The translations under genes and the position numbers were made by a program. Positions 42,708-50,671 of a stretch of 64,000 bases of DNA are shown in pieces. Each line of letters starts with the position of its first letter. The stretch's first letter is position 1. Source of the DNA: Phocaeicola plebeius DSM 17135 (GTDB taxonomy: Bacteria > Bacteroidota > Bacteroidia > Bacteroidales > Bacteroidaceae); contig NZ_DS990118.1 in NCBI RefSeq assembly GCF_000187895.1, positions 1 through 64,000 of the forward strand. The letters are read 5' to 3'. The notes under the pieces were generated by a model. That model was not told the DNA's origin. It did no database searches and saw only the letters and a program-made list of their open reading frames with translations.

Positions 42708-45677
42708 TCAATGCAAGATGGCCTGATACATCACCTGCTGCATCCGAGTGCGGATATTATAACGAACCAAATTATTGGGCTCATAAACAGAAGGATAGGT
42801 CCGGTTACTCAAGAATACAAAAATCAGTTCATTATCCGGATCCACCCACACACAAGTTCCCGTAAAACCTGTATGTCCAAACACGGAAGCTGGTGCTTCA
42901 GGAGTACAAGGACTGTTGTCCGTATGTTCCGTATCGGGTTTGTCAAAACCTAAGCCCCGCCGACTATCACGCGACTTCAGCGTAGTAAAGAGTTCACAAG
43001 TTGCCCGGCTAAGGTATCTCCGGTCACCGCAGATTCCTTTGTCCAGCCACATCTGAGCAATTTTCGCTACATCCTGCGCTGTAGAGAACAAGCCTGCATT
43101 TCCAGACACGCCTCCCATGAATGCGGCAGCCTCATCTTGCACAAATCCTTGCAACTTACTTCCACGAAGGAAATCATTCTCTACAGAAGGTACAATCTGC
43201 TTCTTCGTGAATTTACGCAAGGGCAAAAAGGCCGTATGACGCAACCCCATCGGGGTATAGAATACGCTGTCCAAATACACATCCATTGGTACACCTGCTA
43301 CCTTTTCCACCAATTCTTTCAAAAGCATAAAGTTCAGGCAACTGTAACGATAGGATTTTCCTTTCACCGGAACTTTTGCAATCTGTTCTAATATATTCTT
43401 ACTGAAATCACTTCTCAGAAACAAACTATCTGCTACCTGAAGCGGATATTCAACCGATGAAGTACATGATACCCACTCTGGATTATAGCGGAAATCATTG
43501 CAAGCATACACATTCTCAGCTAGTTTCAGCGTGTGATTCTTATCAGCTTTTTTACGGAACAGCCCTCCTTTACAAGACTTCATATCCAATGCTTCCTCAT
43601 AGAAAGGCCAGTAGGCTGGCAATCCAGATTCATGGAAAAGTAAATCTCGCACCGTAATACGCGACTTATCTGTTTTTTTCAATATGGGCAAATAATCGGA
43701 TACACAATCTGTCAATCCGAATTTTCCTTCATCATAAAGTTTCATCACTGCCAGCAGCGTAGCCGTTACCTTAGTCAAAGAAGCCAAATCATATAGGCTA
43801 TTTTCCTTAACAGATTCCTTTCCCGCATAGGTATAGTTACCGAAACACTTGTTGTAAACCGGAAGACCTTCCCGCAGAATCATCACATGACATCCTGGAT
43901 AAGCCTTCAGCTGGATACCTTCTTCTGCAATACTATCTATCTGTGATAATATAGACGCATCCATGCCCAAGTCCTCCGGACTGTATTGACGGGGAGCTTC
44001 TGGATCGATGGTCAGTCCATCACCAGCCTTGAACACTCCAGCCAGCGGAATAGACAAACGACCGTCAGCATACGCATTGCCCAAAAACAAATCGGCCACG
44101 TAACGCTGTACAGATTTCTCGTCAGTATGTGCCAGTACTACAGTAGAAGCATGGCGGACCACTTCCGGAATTTTTTCCAGCATCTTCATATCGCCAAAGC
44201 AAATCAAAGCCAAAGGCTTGTCTTTGGCCAACTTTTCCAGTAAAGCTGCATACGGCTCCACCTTATCTGAATGTAAGGCCACCAATACTCGTTGTGTCGG
44301 ACGCAGACGTGTCTCCACGACATCCAATGAGTCTACATTCGCATGCAACCAGCCGACCGGGAAAGTCTGCTTCAACTGATGATAAAACGGATAAGCTTCC
44401 GACAAGGAAGGAGAGACACTCAACAGCACTGTACCCGATACAGATAAATCAAGCGGAACCAATGACGAAGAATCCTTCAGTACCGTCACTGCCGCTTTTG
44501 ACAATTCCTGCTGAAGCGACAGAAGCTCCGGCGTTACCAGTTTTTCTGCAAGTCCTTCTTCTTCCACTTTTTCCCAGGAAGAAAGTCCCAGCGCATATTT
44601 AAATGACAGTACTTTCCGACATTTCCGGTCGATATCTGCTTCCGACAGACGACCTTTTTTAAGCGCCGACATCACACCGTCAATTTCTTTTTTCAAATTA
44701 CGAGGAGATAAAACCACATCATTTCCTGCTATCAAAGCACGGGCACACACATCATCATGCCCGGCAATGCCTTTCATCTCCAGAGCATCCGTCACCACCA
44801 GTCCATGAAAGCGCAATTCATCAATCAGTGTATGCATAATTACCTCCTGCGAAATAGAAGCAGGTCCTTCACCCAAGCTCGGGGCATGCAAATGTCCTAC
44901 CATCACACCGCCAATTCCTGCCTCAACGGCTTTCTTAAACGGATATAACTCTATACTATCCAAACGAGCTCGGTCAAAATTCAATTCAGGCAACGCATTA
45001 TGTGAATCAATTTCCGTATCTCCATGTCCGGGAAAATGCTTACACACCGCCATTACACCATTGTCCTCCAATCCTTTTACATAAGCAGCCACTTTTTCGG
45101 CCACCCTCTTCGGATCACCGCCAAAAGAGCGAAAATTGATTACTGGATTATTGGGATTGTTATCCACATCGGCTACCGGCGCAAAATTAATCTGTACGCC
45201 TATCAGACGACACTGACGAGCCACTTCCTTACCATATTCATAAAGCAGTGAATCATTCTGTATGCATCCTAACACACGATTGTAGGGAAAAGAAGGGGTA
45301 TCTTTCAAGCGCATTCCCAATCCCCACTCACCATCAAAAGTCACCATCAAAGGCACCGACGCATGGGCCTGGGCATAGTTGGTCATCTGCACCTGCTTCC
45401 GAAGCTCTCCACCGGTAAACAACAGCCCTCCTACTCCATAGTCATCGACCATCTTTCGCAACACATTCTTGCTATATTGGTTTGTCACCGGCTGGAGAGT
45501 ATAAATGAACAACTGACCCACTTTCTGTTTCAGCGTCATCTTCTCCATCTGCCCGTCTACCCATTTCCGGCAGGCTTCCGTGTCGTGTACCCGGCTCAAG
45601 AGCACAGGCTCCTGTGCAAAGAGACTAGTCGAGGCCAGACAAGCACACAATATACACCACAAAATCCGTCTTTTCAT
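42708..45677 (-). CDS. GH3 N-acetylglucosaminidase-like protein fused to a serine hydrolase
   Basis: The 989-residue protein has a signal peptide (LASTSLFAQ). A GH3 domain (about 30-590) carries the NagZ-type motif KHFPGHGDTE (213-222) with DSH at 224-226 and the nucleophile Asp297 in VVTDALEM. A class C beta-lactamase-like domain (about 600-985) follows, with Ser633-x-x-Lys636 in SLTK. The first domain should release GlcNAc from anhydromuropeptides or similar glycans; the second may be an esterase, amidase or peptidase. Both active sites look intact. It lies 15 bp after a 5'-nucleotidase gene on the same transcript. Cell wall fragment scavenging in the periplasm is the likely role. Confidence 0.92.
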   Translation of the reverse strand: MKRRILWCILCACLASTSLFAQEPVLLSRVHDTEACRKWVDGQMEKMTLKQKVGQLFIYTLQPVTNQYSKNVLRKMVDDYGVGGLLFTGGELRKQVQMTNYAQAHASVPLMVTFDGEWGLGMRLKDTPSFPYNRVLGCIQNDSLLYEYGKEVARQCRLIGVQINFAPVADVDNNPNNPVINFRSFGGDPKRVAEKVAAYVKGLEDNGVMAVCKHFPGHGDTEIDSHNALPELNFDRARLDSIELYPFKKAVEAGIGGVMVGHLHAPSLGEGPASISQEVIMHTLIDELRFHGLVVTDALEMKGIAGHDDVCARALIAGNDVVLSPRNLKKEIDGVMSALKKGRLSEADIDRKCRKVLSFKYALGLSSWEKVEEEGLAEKLVTPELLSLQQELSKAAVTVLKDSSSLVPLDLSVSGTVLLSVSPSLSEAYPFYHQLKQTFPVGWLHANVDSLDVVETRLRPTQRVLVALHSDKVEPYAALLEKLAKDKPLALICFGDMKMLEKIPEVVRHASTVVLAHTDEKSVQRYVADLFLGNAYADGRLSIPLAGVFKAGDGLTIDPEAPRQYSPEDLGMDASILSQIDSIAEEGIQLKAYPGCHVMILREGLPVYNKCFGNYTYAGKESVKENSLYDLASLTKVTATLLAVMKLYDEGKFGLTDCVSDYLPILKKTDKSRITVRDLLFHESGLPAYWPFYEEALDMKSCKGGLFRKKADKNHTLKLAENVYACNDFRYNPEWVSCTSSVEYPLQVADSLFLRSDFSKNILEQIAKVPVKGKSYRYSCLNFMLLKELVEKVAGVPMDVYLDSVFYTPMGLRHTAFLPLRKFTKKQIVPSVENDFLRGSKLQGFVQDEAAAFMGGVSGNAGLFSTAQDVAKIAQMWLDKGICGDRRYLSRATCELFTTLKSRDSRRGLGFDKPDTEHTDNSPCTPEAPASVFGHTGFTGTCVWVDPDNELIFVFLSNRTYPSVYEPNNLVRYNIRTRMQQVMYQAILH

Positions 45678-45692
45678 TCTACCCTATCTGTT

Positions 45693-46535
45693 TTAATTTT
45701 TCTGCATCTTGACAACCATACGCCCGACAAATGCCGCACTTTTTCCCATCTGCTGCACAGGCACCTCTATTCCGTCAAGATTCTTATAAAACTCCGGCCC
45801 TTCAAAGAAGGAATGAGAATGTCCGCCTAATACAATGTCAATGTTACGAGTATTCTCTATCAGTTCTATATCCGAATAAGGCTCACCCTTCCATCCTAAA
45901 TGCGACAGGCAAATCACCAAGTCACAATGTTCCTGGTTCTTCAGCAAGTCGGCTACACGCTGGCCTTCAGAAACAGGGTCTTCAAATTTTACATTCCCGT
46001 AATTGGCATGCGCCACCAGACCGTCAAGCTCCGGTCCCAGTCCAAACACACCGATACGTATTCCATCGCGTTCAATGACGGTATACTCCTTCACCAAACC
46101 TTCCAGCACGGTACCTGCCACATCATAATTGGCACATACAATCGGGAAATTAGCCATCTTGAACAAGCGGGCCATATTGTCCAGGCCAAAATCAAACTCA
46201 TGATTTCCAATCGTACCTGCATCATACCCCATCTCATTCATCATCTTGATTTCTACCTCTCCCTTAAACAAATTATAATAAGGACTTCCCTGAGAAAAAT
46301 CACCAGAATCGAACAGCAACATATCTTTGTGCTCACGGCGCTGTTCTTTCACAAAAGCCGCCCGACGCAACACACCCGCCTTTCCGGCTAGTAGCGTATC
46401 AGGGAAATAAGAGGCAAAGGGTTCGATACGACTATGCATGTCGTTCGTATGAAATATATACAATTCTTTCACCGACTGTGCGGCCACCACACTCACCAGC
46501 AGGCACGCCAGACATAAACAATATATCTTTTTCAT
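45693..46535 (-). CDS. 5'-nucleotidase, metallophosphatase half
   Basis: From the ATG at 46533-46535 the protein has 280 residues (a TTG six codons earlier is possible but less likely). A signal peptide (CLACLLVSVVAAQS) precedes a calcineurin-like metallophosphatase domain with the UshA-type metal motifs HTNDMHSRIEP, DSGDFSQGSP, GTIGNHEFDFG and LGGHSHSF. The domain ends where UshA-type enzymes continue into the substrate-binding domain. That domain is encoded by the preceding gene, 14 bp upstream. The two probably act together in the periplasm to dephosphorylate nucleotides. Confidence 0.9.
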   Translation of the reverse strand: MKKIYCLCLACLLVSVVAAQSVKELYIFHTNDMHSRIEPFASYFPDTLLAGKAGVLRRAAFVKEQRREHKDMLLFDSGDFSQGSPYYNLFKGEVEIKMMNEMGYDAGTIGNHEFDFGLDNMARLFKMANFPIVCANYDVAGTVLEGLVKEYTVIERDGIRIGVFGLGPELDGLVAHANYGNVKFEDPVSEGQRVADLLKNQEHCDLVICLSHLGWKGEPYSDIELIENTRNIDIVLGGHSHSFFEGPEFYKNLDGIEVPVQQMGKSAAFVGRMVVKMQKN

Positions 46536-46549
46536 CTCTTTTCTATTTT

Positions 46550-47332
46550 TCAATTGGACGCACTCACTTTTATTCTTCCTTCTACCTGCGAAGTCACAAA
46601 TTGTCCTTTCTGCTCACACTGCTTTACATAGTCAAGCAACAAGTTGCGCAACAACGCATCTTTCGGGAATATTTTGGAAGAAGCCCGACGGAACGCTTCC
46701 ATCTTATCATTTCCCTCAGCCAAATAATCAATGGTAGCTACCGTATAGGTTTTCTTTACATCAATCTGCCGGCCATTCACCTTCGCTTCCAAGAGATTTC
46801 CCTCAGCATCTATTTTCAAAGCGGCGCCACTAAGGCCCTCTCCATGTACAGAAGCTATTTGTCCGAACAACTCCTTCAAGGTGGCCCCATCCATTGTCAG
46901 CACACACAAGGCATTCTCGAAGGGAGCAATTTCATACACCGTTCCAAAGGTAATTTCACCTTCAGGCATTGCATTCCGGATACCACCCATATTCATGACA
47001 GCGACATCAGCCGGCTTGCCAATCGCCCGCACCGCTGCCTGACGAAGTACATCGGCCATCAGATTAGACAACGGAGATTCCGGACGGTATGCGGTCAGAT
47101 TCTTTGCCGAATGTCCGATGACCGGCGACATAATACTATCGACTTTCTGCTGATAAGGTTTCAAGATATTCAACGCTTCGGCATCCGGTTTACGGTCGTA
47201 CACATCAGTAATGGCCACCCTTCCGCCTTCCACACCTGCCAGCGAATAACCTGAGCTACAGCTGGCCAGCAGCCACCCGGCCAACACGCCGGCAACTGCA
47301 CTTTTTACAAGTCTAACATTGAGATAATTCAT
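46550..47332 (-). CDS. 5'-nucleotidase, C-terminal substrate-binding half (lipoprotein)
   Basis: From the ATG at 47330-47332 the protein has 260 residues and a lipoprotein signal ending WLLASC (Cys25). Earlier in-frame non-ATG starts are not supported. The rest is the 5_nucleotid_C domain: SPLSNLMADVLRQAA, VAVMNMGGIRNAMPEGEITFGTVYEIAPFEN and YTVATIDYLAEG. There is no metallophosphatase domain; that is encoded by the next gene. Together the genes make a split UshA-like enzyme with separate export signals, one part lipid-anchored. Confidence 0.9.
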   Translation of the reverse strand: MNYLNVRLVKSAVAGVLAGWLLASCSSGYSLAGVEGGRVAITDVYDRKPDAEALNILKPYQQKVDSIMSPVIGHSAKNLTAYRPESPLSNLMADVLRQAAVRAIGKPADVAVMNMGGIRNAMPEGEITFGTVYEIAPFENALCVLTMDGATLKELFGQIASVHGEGLSGAALKIDAEGNLLEAKVNGRQIDVKKTYTVATIDYLAEGNDKMEAFRRASSKIFPKDALLRNLLLDYVKQCEQKGQFVTSQVEGRIKVSASN

Positions 47333-47442
47333 AAAACAAGGTTTATTTGCAGTCAAAAATACGGAAAAAAGGAACATGCTCAAAAGAATGGTAAAAGCTA
47401 TCCACAAGACTTCTCATTTTTTAATAAAATACGCAGGAAACA

Positions 47443-47474
47443 TTTGGCTACTTCGCAGAAAAACACTACCTTTG
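47443..47474 (+). promoter_or_regulatory. Promoter of rplS
   Basis: TTTG (47443-47446) and TACCTTTG (47467-47474) are separated by 20 bases, an exact consensus Bacteroides promoter, giving a leader of about 80 bases before rplS. The same spacing is seen at both tRNA promoters in this window. Confidence 0.85.
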
Positions 47475-47559
47475 CCCCGCTTTCGCGCAATCGCTGTCAA
47501 AGAAGAGTTACTTGATATGTTGCGTTGTAACGATCAAACAATTTAATTTATTACAAAAC

Positions 47560-47913
47560 ATGGATTTAATTAAAATTGCAGAAGAAGCATTTGCTACTGG
47601 CAAACAGCATCCTTCATTCAAAGCTGGTGACACAATCACAGTAGCATACCGTATCGTTGAAGGTAGCAAGGAACGTGTACAGTTGTATCGCGGTGTTGTT
47701 ATCAAAATTTCAGGTCACGGTGAAAAGAAACGTTTCACTGTACGTAAAATGTCAGGAACAGTGGGTGTTGAACGTATCTTCCCATTGGAATCTCCGGCTA
47801 TCGACAGCATCACTGTCAACAAAGTTGGTAAAGTTCGTCGCGCTAAATTGTACTACTTGCGTGCACTTACCGGTAAGAAAGCCAGAATTCAGGAAAAACG
47901 TGCAAACGTGTAA
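47560..47913 (+). CDS. rplS: 50S ribosomal protein L19
   Basis: From the ATG at 47560 the protein has 117 residues, the usual length of L19; an in-frame non-family extension from 47512 is rejected. Family stretches are [50 protein letters not shown] and [14 protein letters not shown]. It sits at the 30S-50S interface. The gene has its own promoter and terminator. Confidence 0.97.
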   Translation: MDLIKIAEEAFATGKQHPSFKAGDTITVAYRIVEGSKERVQLYRGVVIKISGHGEKKRFTVRKMSGTVGVERIFPLESPAIDSITVNKVGKVRRAKLYYLRALTGKKARIQEKRANV

Positions 47914-47940
47914 TTCAGTATTCCCTGAAAAAGACAAAAT

Positions 47941-47974
47941 AAAAGGAGACATCATTTACTTGATGTCTCCTTTT
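47941..47974 (+). terminator. Terminator of rplS
   Basis: AAAAGGAGACATCA (47941-47954) pairs perfectly with 47961-47974 across six bases, followed by ATTTTT. Confidence 0.92.
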
Positions 47975-48009
47975 ATTTTTACCGACTCACAAAATATTTA
48001 ACAATAAAA

Positions 48010-48042
48010 AAAAGCGATTATCTTTAAAAGATAATCGCTTTT
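48010..48042 (-). terminator. Terminator of tRNA-Lys
   Basis: AAAAGCGATTATCTT (48010-48024) pairs with 48028-48042. On the minus strand the stem is followed by a run of T, six bases after the end of the tRNA. Confidence 0.88.
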
Positions 48043-48047
48043 CCGAG

Positions 48048-48120
48048 TGATCCGCCTGGGGCTCGAACCCAGGACCCCAACATTAAAAGTGTTGTGCTCT
48101 ACCTGCTGAGCTAGCGAATC
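48048..48120 (-). tRNA. tRNA-Lys (TTT)
   Basis: A 73-base cloverleaf: acceptor GATTCGC paired with GCGGATC, anticodon stem CAACA/TGTTG with loop CTTTTAA (anticodon TTT), T arm CTGGG-TTCGAGC-CCCAG, discriminator A, and no encoded CCA. The fourth acceptor pair is T-G. Confidence 0.95.
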
Positions 48121-48158
48121 AATCCTTTGTTGCATCGGTTATTTCCCGATTGCGAGTG

Positions 48159-48190
48159 CAAAGGTAGATGTTTTTATAATAACTACCAAA
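48159..48190 (-). promoter_or_regulatory. Promoter of tRNA-Lys
   Basis: On the minus strand TTTG (complement of 48187-48190) and TACCTTTG (complement of 48159-48166) are 20 bases apart. The sequence just downstream (GCACTCGCAATCGG) resembles that of the tRNA-Met promoter (GCACCCGCAATCAC). Confidence 0.85.
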
Positions 48191-48239
48191 TATTATTGGA
48201 ATATTTTTTCAATAAATTTAAACATCCACTAATTATCAA

Positions 48240-48848
48240 CTACTTAGACACGCCTTCTTTTAAAGCTTTCTGATAACAGCAGCGGCATAAGGGTTCATAT
48301 TCTTCTTTTTCCCCCAACAACACTCTTTTGTCATTGAGCACGGTACGATGCGAAACATAAGCCAAGTTACCACATTTCACACAAATGGCATGCACTTTAG
48401 TCACCTCATCGGCAATGGCACACAACGCAGGAATCGGTCCAAACGGAACTCCCTTAAAATCCATATCAAGCCCTGCGATAATAACACGGACGCCCCGATT
48501 AGCCAGTTCATTACACACTTCGGGTAATCCATCATCAAAAAACTGCGCTTCATCAATGCCTACCACGTCTATCTCCGAAGTAAACAAAAGGATACTGGCG
48601 GAAGAATCAATCGGGGTTGATTTGATACTGTTATTATCATGTGACACCACTTCTTCCTCTGAATAACGGGTATCAATAGACGGCTTGAATATCTCTACCC
48701 GCTGATGGGCAAAAGTAGCCCTACGCAAACGCCGTATCAACTCTTCCGTTTTACCGGAAAACATAGAGCCACATATTACTTCAATCCTTCCTCTTCGGCA
48801 AGTCTCCTCCCGATGATCTTCTGAATATACTACCATATTTTCTTTCAT
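48240..48848 (-). CDS. tdk: Thymidine kinase
   Basis: The 202-residue protein is a type II thymidine kinase: P-loop [12 protein letters not shown], Walker B-like [10 protein letters not shown], the lasso [13 protein letters not shown] and zinc cysteines in CVKCG and CRCC. It phosphorylates thymidine to dTMP in the cytoplasm as part of nucleoside salvage. A short N-terminal extension (about 20 residues) precedes the core. A TAATTTTG box at 48865-48872 on the minus strand is very close to the ATG. Confidence 0.96.
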   Translation of the reverse strand: MKENMVVYSEDHREETCRRGRIEVICGSMFSGKTEELIRRLRRATFAHQRVEIFKPSIDTRYSEEEVVSHDNNSIKSTPIDSSASILLFTSEIDVVGIDEAQFFDDGLPEVCNELANRGVRVIIAGLDMDFKGVPFGPIPALCAIADEVTKVHAICVKCGNLAYVSHRTVLNDKRVLLGEKEEYEPLCRCCYQKALKEGVSK

Positions 48849-49027
48849 TACATAAAAACAATTGCAAAATTACAACGACGAATCGAAATCCGCGAAAAAT
48901 CGACGCATTTTTATTAATAGTGACGAAAACACTATGTAAAGAGAAAACTTCTGTTAAATGTTTGACAAATCGAACACGTAAATACGAAAACTTTTTACCT
49001 TTGCTATCATAACATGAAGTACAAAGT

Positions 49028-49702
49028 ATGGGAAAACTATATGTCGTACCTACTCCGGTAGGTAACATGGAAGACATGACATTTCGAGCTATCCGCGTAT
49101 TGAAAGAAGCGGATCTGATTTTAGCTGAAGATACACGTACATCGGGTATCCTTTTAAAACATTATGAAATCAAAAATGCAATGCAATCACACCATAAATT
49201 CAATGAGCACCAGACGGTGGAAAGCATTGTCAACCGTATAAAAGGAGGACAAACGGTAGCCTTAATTTCAGATGCCGGCACTCCTGGAATATCCGATCCC
49301 GGATTCCTTGTGGTAAGAGAATGTGTAAGAAACGGCATAGAAGTGCAATGTCTGCCTGGAGCTACGGCCTTTGTACCGGCATTAGTTTCATCAGGGCTTC
49401 CGGATGAACGTTTCTGCTTTGAAGGTTTCCTTCCTCAGAAAAAAGGTCGCATGACACGACTGAATGCCCTGAAAGAAGAAACCCGTACCATGATTTTCTA
49501 CGAGTCTCCTTATCGCCTGCTTAAAACGCTGACCCAGTTTGCGGAAGTTTTTGGAGCCGAACGCCCGGTTTCCGTATGTCGGGAGATTTCTAAAATACAT
49601 GAAGAAAGCGTCAGAGGAACCCTTCAGGAAGTAATTGCACACTTCACAGAGACTGAACCAAGAGGAGAAATCGTCATTATATTAGGAGGAAAAGATAACT
49701 AA
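49028..49702 (+). CDS. rsmI: 16S rRNA (cytidine1402-2'-O)-methyltransferase
   Basis: The 224-residue protein matches RsmI of the tetrapyrrole-methylase superfamily: LYVVPTPVGNMEDMTFRAIRVL, LAEDTRTSGILLKHY, ALISDAGTPGISDPG and the EGFLPQKKGRM segment. It methylates the 2'-O of C1402 in 16S rRNA using SAM. TACCTTTG at 48996-49003 is the likely -7 box, 24 bases before the ATG. A lipoprotein gene follows after 24 bp. Confidence 0.95.
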   Translation: MGKLYVVPTPVGNMEDMTFRAIRVLKEADLILAEDTRTSGILLKHYEIKNAMQSHHKFNEHQTVESIVNRIKGGQTVALISDAGTPGISDPGFLVVRECVRNGIEVQCLPGATAFVPALVSSGLPDERFCFEGFLPQKKGRMTRLNALKEETRTMIFYESPYRLLKTLTQFAEVFGAERPVSVCREISKIHEESVRGTLQEVIAHFTETEPRGEIVIILGGKDN

Positions 49703-49726
49703 ATTATAATTCTAAATTCAAAAACT

Positions 49727-50581
49727 ATGAGAAAGGTTGTTTTATCTGCTTTATGTGCTGCTGCCCTGCTGACAGCATGTAATAATTCAGGCCAGAACAA
49801 AAGCACTTTACAAGCCCAGAACGATTCACTGATGCTTGAACTCTCTAACCGCGACACAGAACTGGACGAAATCATGGGAGCCTTCAATGAAATTCAAGAA
49901 GGATTCCGCGAAATCAACGAAGCTGAAAACCGTGTAGACTTGAAAGAAGGTACATTAGAAAGCCAGTCGGCTGCCGATAAGATAAAAGATGATATCCGTT
50001 TCATTAGCGAGAAACTGAAATCAAACCGCGAACAGATTGCAAAATTAGAAGAGCAACTGAAAAATAGCAAATACCAATCTGCCCAGTTGAAAAAAGCTGT
50101 AAAGAACCTTACTGCTGAACTGGCTGCAAAGCAGCAGCAGATTGAAACCCTGCAAGCAGAATTGGCTGCAAAGAATATCCGTATTGCAGAATTGGATGAA
50201 GCTGTTATGGACTTGAATAAGAACGTAGACGAGCTGAGTGCAGAAAATGAAGCAAAGACTAAGACCGTAGAAGCTCAAGACAAAGCCCTCAACACTGCCT
50301 GGTATGTATTCGGCACTAAATCTGAGTTGAAAGACCAGAAGATTCTGAAGAAGGGTGACGTACTGAAAGACAATGACTTCAACAAAGATTACTTCACCCA
50401 GATTGATATTCGTAAGGAAAAAGAAATCAAACTTTACTCCAAACGAGCTGAATTGCTGACTACTCATCCACAGAGTTCATACGAACTTGTAAAAGACGAC
50501 AAAGGTCAGTTGACTTTGAAAATCAACAATCCGAATGAATTCTGGAGTGTATCACGTTATTTGGTAATCCAAGTAAGATAA
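49727..50581 (+). CDS. Coiled-coil lipoprotein, function unknown
   Basis: The 284-residue protein has a lipoprotein signal with Cys18 in LLTAC. From about residue 30 to 180 it is dominated by heptad-rich helices (LMLELSNRDTELDEIMGAF, EQIAKLEEQLKNSKYQSAQL, IAELDEAVMDLNKNVDELSA). A small C-terminal beta-containing domain (about 185-284: ALNTAWYVFGTKSEL, FWSVSRYLVIQVR) follows. The terminal domain is seen in other Bacteroidetes lipoproteins of unknown role. It may link envelope structures; nothing more specific can be supported. Confidence 0.8.
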   Translation: MRKVVLSALCAAALLTACNNSGQNKSTLQAQNDSLMLELSNRDTELDEIMGAFNEIQEGFREINEAENRVDLKEGTLESQSAADKIKDDIRFISEKLKSNREQIAKLEEQLKNSKYQSAQLKKAVKNLTAELAAKQQQIETLQAELAAKNIRIAELDEAVMDLNKNVDELSAENEAKTKTVEAQDKALNTAWYVFGTKSELKDQKILKKGDVLKDNDFNKDYFTQIDIRKEKEIKLYSKRAELLTTHPQSSYELVKDDKGQLTLKINNPNEFWSVSRYLVIQVR

Positions 50582-50600
50582 TCTCAGGATATTATATATG

Positions 50601-50650
50601 AAATTCCCCTTATCCCTCTGTTATCAGACCCAGGGATAAGGGGAAATTTT
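50601..50650. terminator. Bidirectional terminator between the lipoprotein and GH2 genes
   Basis: TTCCCCTTATCCCT (50604-50617) pairs with AGGGATAAGGGGAA (50632-50645), flanked by A-rich and T-rich ends. It lies between convergent genes and can serve both. Confidence 0.85.
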
Positions 50651-50671
50651 ATATATAGTCTCTATCGCAAA

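Noticed and set aside
46478..47254. A 258-codon open frame on the + strand opposite the two 5'-nucleotidase genes
   Set aside because: It is antisense to two well-supported family genes, shows no domain or signal, and has low-complexity residue use typical of shadow frames.
47512..47559. Longer L19 protein starting upstream
   Set aside because: The extra residues do not belong to the L19 family and the ATG at 47560 gives the usual length.
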